A stretch of 64,000 nucleotides of DNA from Magnetococcales bacterium WMHbinv6 (GTDB taxonomy: Bacteria > Pseudomonadota > Magnetococcia > Magnetococcales > Magnetaquicoccaceae): positions 1 to 64,000 of the forward strand of contig PDZV01000007.1 in NCBI GenBank assembly GCA_002753135.1. Direction: 5' to 3'. This document shows, piece after piece, positions 1 through 7,697 of the stretch (position 1 is the stretch's first letter; each line of letters begins with the position of its first letter). Made by a program: the position numbers and the translations under genes. Under the pieces are notes generated by a model. The model made no database searches. It worked only from the letters and a program-made list of their open reading frames with translations, and was not told where the DNA came from.

Positions 1-45
1 CTGATTCTGGTGCTTGAAATATTTTTCTATTATTTTATAAATATA

Positions 46-999
46 ATGCACAAAAAAGAGATTTTCACTATCAATAATGCCTGGATTAGCGATTTAAAAC
101 TTCCTATACTGGAACAGGTGCCGTTGGCGGGGCGAACCACATGGAAGATTGGTGGCGCAGCCCGCTGGTTGTTGCAACCAAGCAGCAGCACCCAACTACA
201 ATCGTTATTTGCCCGTTGGCCGAATGGCTTGCCACGGTTGATTCTGGGCGGTGGCAGCAATTTGCTGGTTGACGATAACGGCTTTGCTGGGGTAGTCTTA
301 GACCTCACCAGGCAGATGTGCCGTATGCAAATCATGGACAACCACCCTGACGATGAAACGGTGTTTGTCCGTGTGCAGGCTGGTGCAAGCACCCGTTCGT
401 TGGCCCATTTTGCACGGCAACAGGGCCTGAGCGGTGCGGAATTTTTGGGGGGAATTCCCGGCACGATCGGTGGTGCCTTGCGCATGAATGCCGGTGCCTA
501 TGGTAGCGATATGCAAGCTATTTTGGCTGAGTGCGAACTGCTGGATACCGAGGGTCAGGTGCATACGTTAGCCGTTGACCGTTTGGGAATGGGTTATCGT
601 CATTGTGCCGTTGCCGACGATTGGCTGTTTATCTCGGCCCTGTTGCGCTTGCAGCGCGACGATCCGCACGCCATTCGTGAACGGATGCGGATCATGAACC
701 AAAAGCGGCGCAACAGCCAGCCTCTGCACTATCCGTCGGCTGGCAGCACCTTCAAAAATCCTCCCGCAGGACCCAAGGCGTGGCAGTGGATCGAGATGGC
801 CGGAATGCGCGGAGCCCGCGAGGGGAATGCACAAGTTTCTGAGAAACATTGTAATTTTTTACTCAACTTGGGGAATGCACAAGCGCGAGACATGCGCACC
901 TTGATTGAGCGGATCCGCAATCGGGTCTGGCAAACAGGTCAGGTGGCCTTGGCGCTGGAAATAAAAATGGTCGGGACAGACGGGTTTCTGTCCGAATAA
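46..999 (+). CDS. murB: UDP-N-acetylenolpyruvoylglucosamine reductase MurB
   Basis: MurB is the cytoplasmic FAD enzyme that uses NADPH to reduce UDP-GlcNAc-enolpyruvate to UDP-MurNAc, the second committed step of peptidoglycan precursor synthesis. From the ATG used here the protein has 317 residues. Seen: the FAD-binding motif GGGSNLLV (about residues 68-75), GGIPGTIGGALRMNAGAYG (about 135-153), the proton-donor serine segment YPSAGSTFKNP, AQVSEKHCNF, and the C-terminal LEIKMVG with the expected catalytic glutamate. The YPSAG-FKNP spacing matches the shorter Bacillus-like (type II) MurB class. An in-frame GTG at 10 would add 12 residues; neither start has a clear Shine-Dalgarno sequence, so the start is uncertain. 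It is the first gene of the dcw block seen here, 20 nt before ddl. Confidence 0.96.
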   Translation: MHKKEIFTINNAWISDLKLPILEQVPLAGRTTWKIGGAARWLLQPSSSTQLQSLFARWPNGLPRLILGGGSNLLVDDNGFAGVVLDLTRQMCRMQIMDNHPDDETVFVRVQAGASTRSLAHFARQQGLSGAEFLGGIPGTIGGALRMNAGAYGSDMQAILAECELLDTEGQVHTLAVDRLGMGYRHCAVADDWLFISALLRLQRDDPHAIRERMRIMNQKRRNSQPLHYPSAGSTFKNPPAGPKAWQWIEMAGMRGAREGNAQVSEKHCNFLLNLGNAQARDMRTLIERIRNRVWQTGQVALALEIKMVGTDGFLSE

Positions 1000-1019
1000 A
1001 CCTCGATTCTGGAACAGGT

Positions 1020-2006
1020 TTGGCAGTGGACAAAACAAAAAAAATCGGCGTGCTGCTCGGAGGATCCTCCAGCGAACGGGAAGTCAGTCTGCGCAGTGGC
1101 GCGGCGTTGTTGGCTGCCTACCAGCGTCTGGGCTATCCGGCGGTGGCGATTGACACCCAATCTGGCCGGGACCTGCCAGGCCAACTGTTGCAACAGGGGA
1201 TTGAAGTGGCCGTTATCGCGCTGCATGGTCCGTTGGGCGAAGATGGCACGGTGCAAGGGTTGTTGGAGGTGATGCAGATTCCCTACACCGGTTCCGGGGT
1301 AACCGCCTCCGCCAATTGCATGAACAAAGTACTGAGCAAACGCCTGTTTCAGGCAGCAGGTGTGGCAACCCCCGCCTGGGAAGAGTTGCGCATCCGCGCT
1401 GGTGCCCCTTTGAGCGACGCCCAGCGCAGCCATCTGCACGAAGCCTGGCAGGATACGCCGCTGTTTGTCAAACCGGTTTCTGCCGGTTCCAGTGTCGGCA
1501 TTTGCCGGGTGGCTGATCTGACCGCTTTGGAAAATGCCCTGCAAGCGGCGGCAGCAGCGGCTGCCCAACCGGGGGAAGAGGCCGATATTCTGCTGGAACA
1601 AGAGGTGGTCGGACGCGAAATCACTTTGGCAGTGCTGGACGAGGAGACGCTGCCCTTGATTGAAATCAAACCGGTGAGTGGTTTTTTTGACTATCAGAAC
1701 AAATACACCCCCGGTCGAACCCGTTATCTGATTCCGACCGAATCGTTATCGGAGAGCGAAATCCAGAGAGCGACCGCGACCGGTCTGGCGGCAGGAAAAG
1801 CACTTGGTTGTCGGGGGTTATACCGGGTGGACATGATCGTCGATCAACAAGGGACAGCCTGGGCGTTGGAGATCAATACCATACCCGGTCAGACAGAAAC
1901 CAGTTTGGCACCGAAAGCCGCTTTGGCGCATGGCCTTTCGTTTGATGCCTTGGCGGAACGTATTCTGGCGGGAGCAAGATTGGATCCATGTTGCGTTCAC
2001 AAATAG
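1020..2006 (+). CDS. ddl: D-alanine--D-alanine ligase
   Basis: This ATP-grasp ligase joins two D-alanines to make the dipeptide that MurF adds to UDP-MurNAc-tripeptide. The 328 residues match the family length. Seen: N-terminal GGSSSEREVSLRSG (about residues 14-27), ATP-grasp segments VKPVSAGSSVGI and EITLAVLD, and the C-terminal metal and substrate site EINTIPGQTETSLAPKAA. The start is TTG at 1020, with an alternative GTG two codons later; no ATG lies near. Its 3' end overlaps ftsQ by 19 nt, which suggests translational coupling. The order murB-ddl-ftsQ-ftsA-ftsZ is the classic dcw order of Proteobacteria. Confidence 0.96.
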   Translation: MAVDKTKKIGVLLGGSSSEREVSLRSGAALLAAYQRLGYPAVAIDTQSGRDLPGQLLQQGIEVAVIALHGPLGEDGTVQGLLEVMQIPYTGSGVTASANCMNKVLSKRLFQAAGVATPAWEELRIRAGAPLSDAQRSHLHEAWQDTPLFVKPVSAGSSVGICRVADLTALENALQAAAAAAAQPGEEADILLEQEVVGREITLAVLDEETLPLIEIKPVSGFFDYQNKYTPGRTRYLIPTESLSESEIQRATATGLAAGKALGCRGLYRVDMIVDQQGTAWALEINTIPGQTETSLAPKAALAHGLSFDALAERILAGARLDPCCVHK

Positions 2007-2677
2007 GCTTTTTTCTGTTGATTCTCCTGTTGACCGCCATGGTGGCGGGTTGGCGGGAAATCAATAAACCCGGTTGGTTTCCGTTGCAGGAGATGCGGGT
2101 TTCCGGTTTGGTAAACACATCGGTCGCCCAGGCAACAACCGCTATCGGCGTAGAAAAAGGCAGCAATTTGCTGAGTGTACATCCAAAAACCGTGCAGGCA
2201 CGTCTGGAGGCACTGCCCTGGATCCGCTCGGTTCACGTCAAACGGCAATTTCCTTCCATTCTGCTGATTCGGGTGGTGGAGAAGAGCGCCGTCGGCATGG
2301 TGCGGGAGGGGGATCGCCTGTTTTTGGTCGATGAGTATGGTGCCACCATCAAACCGATGGAAAAAGAGGATCCGTTGATGTTGCCCATTATCGTCTCGGC
2401 TCCGGGCGAGGAAAAAGCAACTCAAGTGGTTTGGTTGATCAATCTGCTCAGCAAACATACCTGGTTGCAGGGGCGCATCTCGGAAGCGGTCAGCGCTCCG
2501 GGAGGGCGCTGGATACTTTACACCAAACAAGGTGTTAAATTATTGCTTTCTCAGCGCACAGATCAGGAACTGGAGCTGCTAAAACGTTTGCAGGATCAGT
2601 TTGCCATTCTTGATCGCAAGGTTCGCCAGGTGGAGTTACGTATTCCCGGCAAAGCGATGGTACGATTTGCACTGTGA
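1988..2677 (+). CDS. ftsQ: cell division protein FtsQ
   Basis: FtsQ is a bitopic inner-membrane divisome protein that recruits FtsB/FtsL and links the cytoplasmic ring to periplasmic septal synthesis. The 229-residue product has a short cytoplasmic start, one transmembrane helix (about residues 6-21, IGFFLLILLLTAMVAG), then a POTRA domain (about 33-100: EMRVSGLVN, LPWIRSVHVKRQFPS) and a beta domain containing GDRLFLVDEYG. The cytoplasmic tail is much shorter than in alphaproteobacterial FtsQ. The ATG overlaps the 3' end of ddl by 19 nt. A spacer of 138 nt with two inverted repeats separates it from ftsA. Confidence 0.9.
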   Translation: MLRSQIGFFLLILLLTAMVAGWREINKPGWFPLQEMRVSGLVNTSVAQATTAIGVEKGSNLLSVHPKTVQARLEALPWIRSVHVKRQFPSILLIRVVEKSAVGMVREGDRLFLVDEYGATIKPMEKEDPLMLPIIVSAPGEEKATQVVWLINLLSKHTWLQGRISEAVSAPGGRWILYTKQGVKLLLSQRTDQELELLKRLQDQFAILDRKVRQVELRIPGKAMVRFAL

Positions 2678-2703
2678 TGTGAATTTTTTGATCATTGTCC
2701 CTT

Positions 2704-2770
2704 CCATTAATGATGCGTTAATGGTAAGAAGAGCCGGAAGAGTTTTGCGAAACCGGGCAAGCCTGCCCGG
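2704..2770. other. two inverted repeats in the ftsQ-ftsA spacer
   Basis: Two short hairpins lie in the only sizeable gap inside the dcw cluster. The first pairs CCATTAA (2704-2710) with TTAATGG (2718-2724) around a 7-nt loop. The second pairs CCGGGCA (2753-2759) with TGCCCGG (2764-2770) around a 4-nt loop. Neither is followed by a T-run, so a rho-independent terminator is unlikely. They could tune mRNA processing or the relative expression of ftsA and ftsZ. Confidence 0.4.
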
Positions 2771-2815
2771 ACAAAAAGGGTAGTCTGTTGCTAATCTCCT
2801 GCGAGTGGATAGGGT

Positions 2816-4054
2816 ATGCCTGTACAGGACCAAAACCTGATTGTCGGCCTGGATATTGGTACAACGAAGATCTGTTGTATCGTTGCCGATCAGCAGCCGG
2901 ATGGCCGCCTTGACATCATTGGTGTTGGTACTCATCCTTCCCGCGGCCTGCGCAAAGGTGTCGTCATCGATATCGATTCTACTGTCGAAAGCATGCGCAT
3001 GGCAGTAGAGGAGGCAGAAATGATGGCCGGGGTTGAAATCCGTATGGTTTACGCCGGCATTGCCGGTGGTCATATCAAAAGTGGTAATTCCAACGGTGTG
3101 GTGGCCACCAAAGATGGCGAAGTAACCGCAAGTGACATTCAACGGGTGCTGGATGCCGCCAGGGCACACAATATCCCGATGGATCGCGAAATTCTGCACA
3201 TTATTCCCCAGGAGTATATTCTGGATGGCCAGGATGGCATCAAACAACCGCTGAACATGTCGGGCGTTCGTCTGGAAGCCCGCGTCCATATTGTCACCGG
3301 TGCCGTTGCCTCTGCCCAAAATATCATCAAATGTGTCAACCGGTGCGGGCTGGATGTCGGTGACATTATTCTGGAACAACTGGCTTCTGCCGAGGCTGTT
3401 CTGACCCCGGATGAAAAAGAGTTGGGCGTGTGCCTGCTCGACATTGGTGGCGGCACAACGGATATTGCGCTTTTCAGCGAAGGACACATCAAACATACCG
3501 CCGTGTTGGCTATCGGCGGTGATCACCTCACCAACGACATTGCCGTCGGCTTGCGCACACCAACCCGAGAGGCGGAACTGATCAAACGCAAATATGGCTG
3601 CGCCCTTTCCTCACTGGTCAACCCGGAAGAGACGATTGAGGTTCCCAGCATAGGCGATCGCAAGGCCCGTTCCCTTGGGCGGCATATTCTGGCTGAAATC
3701 ATCGAGCCCAGAGTGGAAGAACTCTTTACCCTGGTCAGCCGTGAGATTGCCCGTTCCGGTTTTGAAGAACAGTTGGCTGCTGGCGTGGTACTGACAGGAG
3801 GATCCTCCATCACCGAAGGTATCGTGGAGTTGGCGGAAGAGGTTTTCAACAAACCCGTCCGCCGAGGCATTCCACAAGGTATCGGAGGGTTGACCGATGT
3901 AGTCCACAGCCCGGTCTTTGCGACGGCAGTCGGCCTGGTGATGTTTGCCAGCCGTAACGAAAAAGAGATTTCCCGCCAAATGGCACCACAAGGGGCCCCT
4001 TCCGTGCAGGGAATCTTTCACCGCATGCGCTCTTGGCTGGGCGAAATATTTTAG
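2816..4054 (+). CDS. ftsA: cell division protein FtsA
   Basis: FtsA is the actin-fold ATPase that anchors FtsZ filaments to the inner membrane and recruits late divisome proteins. The 412 residues are normal for the family. Seen: the phosphate-1 motif VGLDIGTTKICCIVAD near the N terminus, the SHS2/1C region with GGHIKSGNSNGVV, the phosphate-2 motif LLDIGGGTTDIALF (about residues 206-219), the adenosine motif VVLTGGSSITEGI, and a C-terminal amphipathic helix (GIFHRMRSWLGEIF) of the type that targets the membrane. It starts at the ATG following a weak GAGTGGA-like ribosome site. It lies directly upstream of its partner ftsZ. Confidence 0.97.
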   Translation: MPVQDQNLIVGLDIGTTKICCIVADQQPDGRLDIIGVGTHPSRGLRKGVVIDIDSTVESMRMAVEEAEMMAGVEIRMVYAGIAGGHIKSGNSNGVVATKDGEVTASDIQRVLDAARAHNIPMDREILHIIPQEYILDGQDGIKQPLNMSGVRLEARVHIVTGAVASAQNIIKCVNRCGLDVGDIILEQLASAEAVLTPDEKELGVCLLDIGGGTTDIALFSEGHIKHTAVLAIGGDHLTNDIAVGLRTPTREAELIKRKYGCALSSLVNPEETIEVPSIGDRKARSLGRHILAEIIEPRVEELFTLVSREIARSGFEEQLAAGVVLTGGSSITEGIVELAEEVFNKPVRRGIPQGIGGLTDVVHSPVFATAVGLVMFASRNEKEISRQMAPQGAPSVQGIFHRMRSWLGEIF

Positions 4055-4151
4055 TAATCAGTATTGCAACAATGGATCGACGAATCAGGGTGATGTCGCA
4101 AGGCGATGTTGCGCTGTCGGGTAAGAGAGACTTTCTCCTTGGGGGATTTCG

Positions 4152-5462
4152 ATGATTATCGAAGAGTACGAACAGGTCAATCAGCTGGATGCACGGATTA
4201 AGGTCATTGGCGTTGGCGGTGGCGGTGGCAATGCCATCAACAATATGATTCAATCTCAATTAGATGGGGTTGAATTTATTGTAGCCAATACCGATGCGCA
4301 AGCCCTGGCACGCAATCTTGCTCCTACCCGGATCCAAATTGGAGAGAATGTGACGCGCGGCTTGGGCGCAGGGGCCAAGCCGGAAGTGGGCATGCGCGCC
4401 GCAGAGGAGAGCCAGGATCGTCTGCGCGAAAGTTTGGTGGGTGCCGACATGGTTTTTATTACTGCAGGCATGGGAGGAGGTACAGGTACCGGTGCCGCGC
4501 CCATTATTGCCCGCATTGCCAAAGAGTTGGGAATTTTGACCGTCGCCGTCGTGACCAAACCCTTCAACTTTGAAGGCAGGCGCCGTTATCGTTTTGCCGA
4601 AGAGGGGTTGGAAGAACTGCGCAAGCATGCCGATACCCTGATCACCATTCCCAACCAGAAACTGCTGGGGGTGGTGGGCAAAAACACCACCATTCTGGAG
4701 GCATTTCGGCGTGCCGACGATGTTTTGAACCAGGCGGTCCGTGGCATCACCGATTTGATCACGGTACCTGGCTTGATCAACGTCGATTTTGCCGATGTGC
4801 GCACGGTCATGGATGAGATGGGTCAGGCGATGATGGGTGCTGCCGAAGCCAGTGGCGATACCCGTGCGCTGGATGCCGCCACCCACGCCATCTCCAGCCC
4901 CCTGCTGGATGATGTCTCCATTCACGGTGCCCGTGGCGTATTGATCAATATTACCGGTGGTTATAACCTCTCCTTGCAGGAGGTCGATGAAGCGGCAACC
5001 GTGGTGCGTGATATGGCGCATGAGGATGCCATCATCGTCTTTGGTGCCGTTCTCGACGAAGCAATGGAGGATACCGTGCGCGTTACCGTTGTCGCGACCG
5101 GTATCGGCATGGCGGACAAGGTCGCTTTCCCCGGCAATCCGAAACGGGAGACCCATTCCTCGCACTATCCGCAAGCGCCCCACTATGGCCAGTCGCCCCC
5201 TTATCCACAAACGACCCAACAGCAACCACGCCGTTATGCCACCGCCGTCAACGCTGCCGCCGCCGCACCTCAGCAAACCCAGGCGCAACCGCAACGCAAA
5301 CCGATGCCGACCGCCAACATAACCGAAGAGTATCGCGGCAATCGGGCTGCCAGCACGACAACCACCACACGTCGTCCGATTAATCTGGATCACAGTCTGG
5401 ATCAAATCAATTCTGAAGATTCTTTTGACGTCCCAACCTTCTTGCGGCGTCAGATGGATTGA
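4152..5462 (+). CDS. ftsZ: cell division GTPase FtsZ
   Basis: FtsZ is the tubulin-like GTPase that polymerises into the Z-ring. The 436-residue protein shows [14 protein letters not shown] at the start of the GTPase domain, the tubulin signature [13 protein letters not shown] (about residues 106-118), the T7 loop with [11 protein letters not shown], a Gln/Pro/Ala-rich variable linker (about 330-415) and the conserved C-terminal peptide [14 protein letters not shown] that binds FtsA. TGGGGGA upstream of the ATG serves as the ribosome site. It is the last gene of the dcw block and is followed by a strong terminator at 5519-5552. Confidence 0.98.
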   Translation: MIIEEYEQVNQLDARIKVIGVGGGGGNAINNMIQSQLDGVEFIVANTDAQALARNLAPTRIQIGENVTRGLGAGAKPEVGMRAAEESQDRLRESLVGADMVFITAGMGGGTGTGAAPIIARIAKELGILTVAVVTKPFNFEGRRRYRFAEEGLEELRKHADTLITIPNQKLLGVVGKNTTILEAFRRADDVLNQAVRGITDLITVPGLINVDFADVRTVMDEMGQAMMGAAEASGDTRALDAATHAISSPLLDDVSIHGARGVLINITGGYNLSLQEVDEAATVVRDMAHEDAIIVFGAVLDEAMEDTVRVTVVATGIGMADKVAFPGNPKRETHSSHYPQAPHYGQSPPYPQTTQQQPRRYATAVNAAAAAPQQTQAQPQRKPMPTANITEEYRGNRAASTTTTTRRPINLDHSLDQINSEDSFDVPTFLRRQMD

Positions 5463-5518
5463 CGGTTGCAGCGTACAGTTGTGTAAAGAGTTGTAAAAAA
5501 ATTGTCGCATATCCTCAC

Positions 5519-5552
5519 CCCGCCCTGTCGTTTCGGGCGGGCTCTTTTTTTT
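5519..5552 (+). terminator. rho-independent terminator after ftsZ
   Basis: CCCGCCC (5519-5525) pairs perfectly with GGGCGGG (5535-5541) around a 9-nt loop and is followed within 3 nt by eight T residues (5545-5552). It lies 56 nt after the ftsZ stop and ends the murB-ftsZ transcription unit. Confidence 0.9.
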
Positions 5553-5967
5553 GCGCTGTTCAATTTATTGGCAATAAAAAACAGATATTTGTCATCTTTA
5601 TTTCTCTGCACTCCCATTGACGACCAGACGATGCAACGACCTTTTTCAACCGCCTTTCCCCCTGCCTGCCACGGAAAAAACCATTTTTTCCTTCCATTTC
5701 TACGCAAAAAAACGTAACATTGCCCCCTTCTGGACAAATCATGTTTGATATAAATTATTGGCACCAGGATTGCTGAAACGAATGTCAGGTTAATGAAAAT
5801 CTCATTGAACGCCTTTTTGACACCTGAAAAGAGAGATTTTTTGACACCTCCCGGATCATGACCCCAAAAAAATGACACCCGACGGGTTTGCAAGCAAGGC
5901 AGGGTTGACGATCCTAGACACAGAGACTGATGCACTGGGCCAACATTCTTTACTGGGAACTGCCATA
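5553..5967 (+). promoter_or_regulatory. lpxC upstream region without a gene
   Basis: This AT-rich stretch of 415 nt lies between the ftsZ terminator and the lpxC start. No open frame in it has recognisable protein character. It contains a sigma-54-like -24/-12 element (5759-5774) and three direct copies of TGACACC (5818-5824, 5842-5848, 5873-5879), the first two sharing the 12-mer TTTTTGACACCT. It therefore looks like a regulated promoter plus a leader of about 180 nt for lpxC. Confidence 0.5.
5759..5774 (+). promoter_or_regulatory. candidate sigma-54 (-24/-12) promoter element
   Basis: TGGCAC (5759-5764), 5 nt, then TTGCT (5770-5774) matches the RpoN consensus TGGCACG-N4-TTGCW at all positions but the first spacer base, with the correct 12-nt distance between the GG and GC doublets. 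Transcription would start near 5786, about 180 nt before the lpxC ATG. A chance match in 64 kb is possible, and control of lpxC by RpoN would be unusual. Confidence 0.4.
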
Positions 5968-6918
5968 ATGATTTTCCAACGGACCTTAAAAAACACCATT
6001 CGTTGCACTGGGATCGGCCTGCACAGCGGCAAAAAGGTCTATCTCTCCCTTCGTCCGGCCCCGGCGAATACCGGCATCGTTTTTCACCGCACGGATATGA
6101 AAGGGGCTTTGGTCCCAGCCAAAGTGCAAAATGTGGTGGATACCCGTCTTTGTTCCACGGTCGCCAATGCGGATGGGGTCCGCGTTTCCACAGTGGAACA
6201 TCTGTTGGCGGCTTTTGCTGGCCTGGGCGTCAATAACGCCTACGTGGATCTGGATGGCCCGGAAATTCCCATTATGGACGGCAGTGCGGCACCCTTTGTC
6301 TTTTTGATTCAATGCGCCGGTATCGTGCAACAAAAAGCCTACAAACGGTGGATCCGAATCAAACGGCCCATTTCTGTGACACAGGGCAACAAAAAAGCCT
6401 CTTTTGCACCGAGTGATCGTTTTCGCGTCAGTTTTCGCATCGATTTTGACCATCCCCTGCTCTCCGAACAGGAAGAAGATCTGGATATCAGCGAGACAAC
6501 ATTCATCAAGGAGATCAGCCGGGCCCGCACCTTCGGCTTCCTGAAAGAGGTGGAACAGCTGCGCTCCAACGGTTTGGCACGCGGTGGATCCCTGGATAAT
6601 GCCATCGTCATGGGCGATTTTCGCATTCTCAATGAGGGCGGTCTTCGCTACGAAAAAGAGTTTGTGCGCCACAAAATGATCGATGCCATCGGTGATCTCT
6701 ATCTGCTTGGTCATCCGGTCATCGGCCATTTCAAAGGGTTGCGTTCTGGACACGCCCTGAACAATACCCTGTTGCGCAAGTTGCTCTCGCATGCCAACGC
6801 CTGGGAATTTGTCGAAGGCGAACGGGTTGCCCACTATCTGCAGTCGGAAAGCGAACGGCAGTCTCTGGAGCTGCCCGGTCCAATGGAATTGGCTCCCGCC
6901 ATGGGACTGACCGCCTGA
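5968..6918 (+). CDS. lpxC: UDP-3-O-acyl-N-acetylglucosamine deacetylase LpxC
   Basis: LpxC is the zinc deacetylase that commits UDP-3-O-acyl-GlcNAc to lipid A synthesis, so the organism has LPS. From the ATG at 5968 the product is 316 residues and begins with the typical segment [18 protein letters not shown]; an upstream in-frame ATG at 5872 would add 32 atypical residues and is rejected. Zinc ligands are His78 (in TVEHLLAA), His235 and Asp239 (in [10 protein letters not shown]), and the catalytic base is His262 (in SGHALNN). It lies downstream of ftsZ as in many Proteobacteria, but with its own upstream region. A strong hairpin follows at 6966. Confidence 0.97.
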   Translation: MIFQRTLKNTIRCTGIGLHSGKKVYLSLRPAPANTGIVFHRTDMKGALVPAKVQNVVDTRLCSTVANADGVRVSTVEHLLAAFAGLGVNNAYVDLDGPEIPIMDGSAAPFVFLIQCAGIVQQKAYKRWIRIKRPISVTQGNKKASFAPSDRFRVSFRIDFDHPLLSEQEEDLDISETTFIKEISRARTFGFLKEVEQLRSNGLARGGSLDNAIVMGDFRILNEGGLRYEKEFVRHKMIDAIGDLYLLGHPVIGHFKGLRSGHALNNTLLRKLLSHANAWEFVEGERVAHYLQSESERQSLELPGPMELAPAMGLTA

Positions 6919-6965
6919 ACTTCCCGTTGCCCTGCATGGTAACATCTGTTCTTTTGCGTCGTATC

Positions 6966-7002
6966 ATTGGCCGGGGAAGAGTGTTTTCTCCGGCCAATCT
7001 CT
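6966..7002 (+). terminator. hairpin between lpxC and the DUF4390 gene, probable terminator
   Basis: A 15-bp stem (6966-6980 with 6984-6998, including two G-T pairs and the outer ATTGGCCGG/CCGGCCAAT) has a 3-nt loop and is followed by the pyrimidine-rich CTCTTT rather than a clean T-run. Its position 48 nt after the lpxC stop suggests an end of the lpxC transcript. It also argues that the next gene starts after it, at 7023. Confidence 0.5.
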
Positions 7003-7022
7003 TTGCCCTCTCTGCCCTGTGC

Positions 7023-7697
7023 ATGGCAACAGGCAACCCGTTGCAGCGCACATCTTCAGCAAAGTGGCGCTGGCTGTCGGCCACCGGGTTGGTGCTGTTG
7101 CCTCTCCTGTTGGGCAGTTGTTCCAAAAATGAGTCGATGCCCTTTGTCTGTCAGGGTGCCCACCTGTTGACCTGTCGAGAAAACAAACAGCCAACACAAC
7201 CGGGAGTGATCCAACAGGCCAATCTGTTTCGCCAGGGGGAAAAACTCTATGTCCGCGCCGAACTGGATCCGACCATCTCAAAACAGTTGATGGAGTTTTT
7301 GAACAACGGCGAACCACTCTGGGCCACCTATCGTTTTCGCCTGTATCAACAGAACCAGATACTGCCGGATCTGCGTATCAGCCAAACCATCAGCAAACGT
7401 CGCCTGCGCTTGCGCCTGATCACCCGTCGCTTTGAAATGCTGGACGGACAAAGCGGCCAAATTCAATATACCAGCAATCCAGACGAAGCGATGAGCTTTA
7501 TCGGGGCACCGCGTTATATTCAACTGGCCACGCTGAAAGAGAAAAACAGCCCCCTCTCGTCGCGCTATCTGTATCGGCTGCAGGTCGATTTAACCTTGGA
7601 ACATGAAGATCTTTCCCATCTGTTCCATCTGCTTGATCGATGGTTCAACCTGGAACAATCCGGTCAATTCCATCTCCATACACCCTATTTGCCATGA
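7023..7697 (+). CDS. DUF4390 lipoprotein
   Basis: This 224-residue protein (from ATG 7023) resembles DUF4390 proteins, which are commonly encoded just upstream of NtrY-type kinases and whose function is not established. It begins with a basic segment and a hydrophobic stretch ending in LLLGSC, a plausible lipobox with the acylated Cys at residue 33. The remainder is a predicted beta-rich periplasmic domain (ARAELDPTIS, ATYRFRLY, YLYRLQVDLTLE). An in-frame TTG at 6927 would put the hairpin at 6966-6998 inside the gene and hide the signal peptide, so the shorter form is preferred. The stop overlaps the ntrY start (ATGA), which points to coupled translation and a shared role in sensing or envelope function. 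Confidence 0.75.
   Translation: MATGNPLQRTSSAKWRWLSATGLVLLPLLLGSCSKNESMPFVCQGAHLLTCRENKQPTQPGVIQQANLFRQGEKLYVRAELDPTISKQLMEFLNNGEPLWATYRFRLYQQNQILPDLRISQTISKRRLRLRLITRRFEMLDGQSGQIQYTSNPDEAMSFIGAPRYIQLATLKEKNSPLSSRYLYRLQVDLTLEHEDLSHLFHLLDRWFNLEQSGQFHLHTPYLP

Noticed and set aside
5872-5967. N-terminal extension of LpxC from ATG 5872
   Set aside because: The 32 extra residues do not fit the family, and the ATG at 5968 begins exactly at the conserved N terminus.
6927-7022. Longer start of the DUF4390 protein at TTG 6927
   Set aside because: It would bury the lipoprotein signal and include a 15-bp hairpin in the coding sequence.
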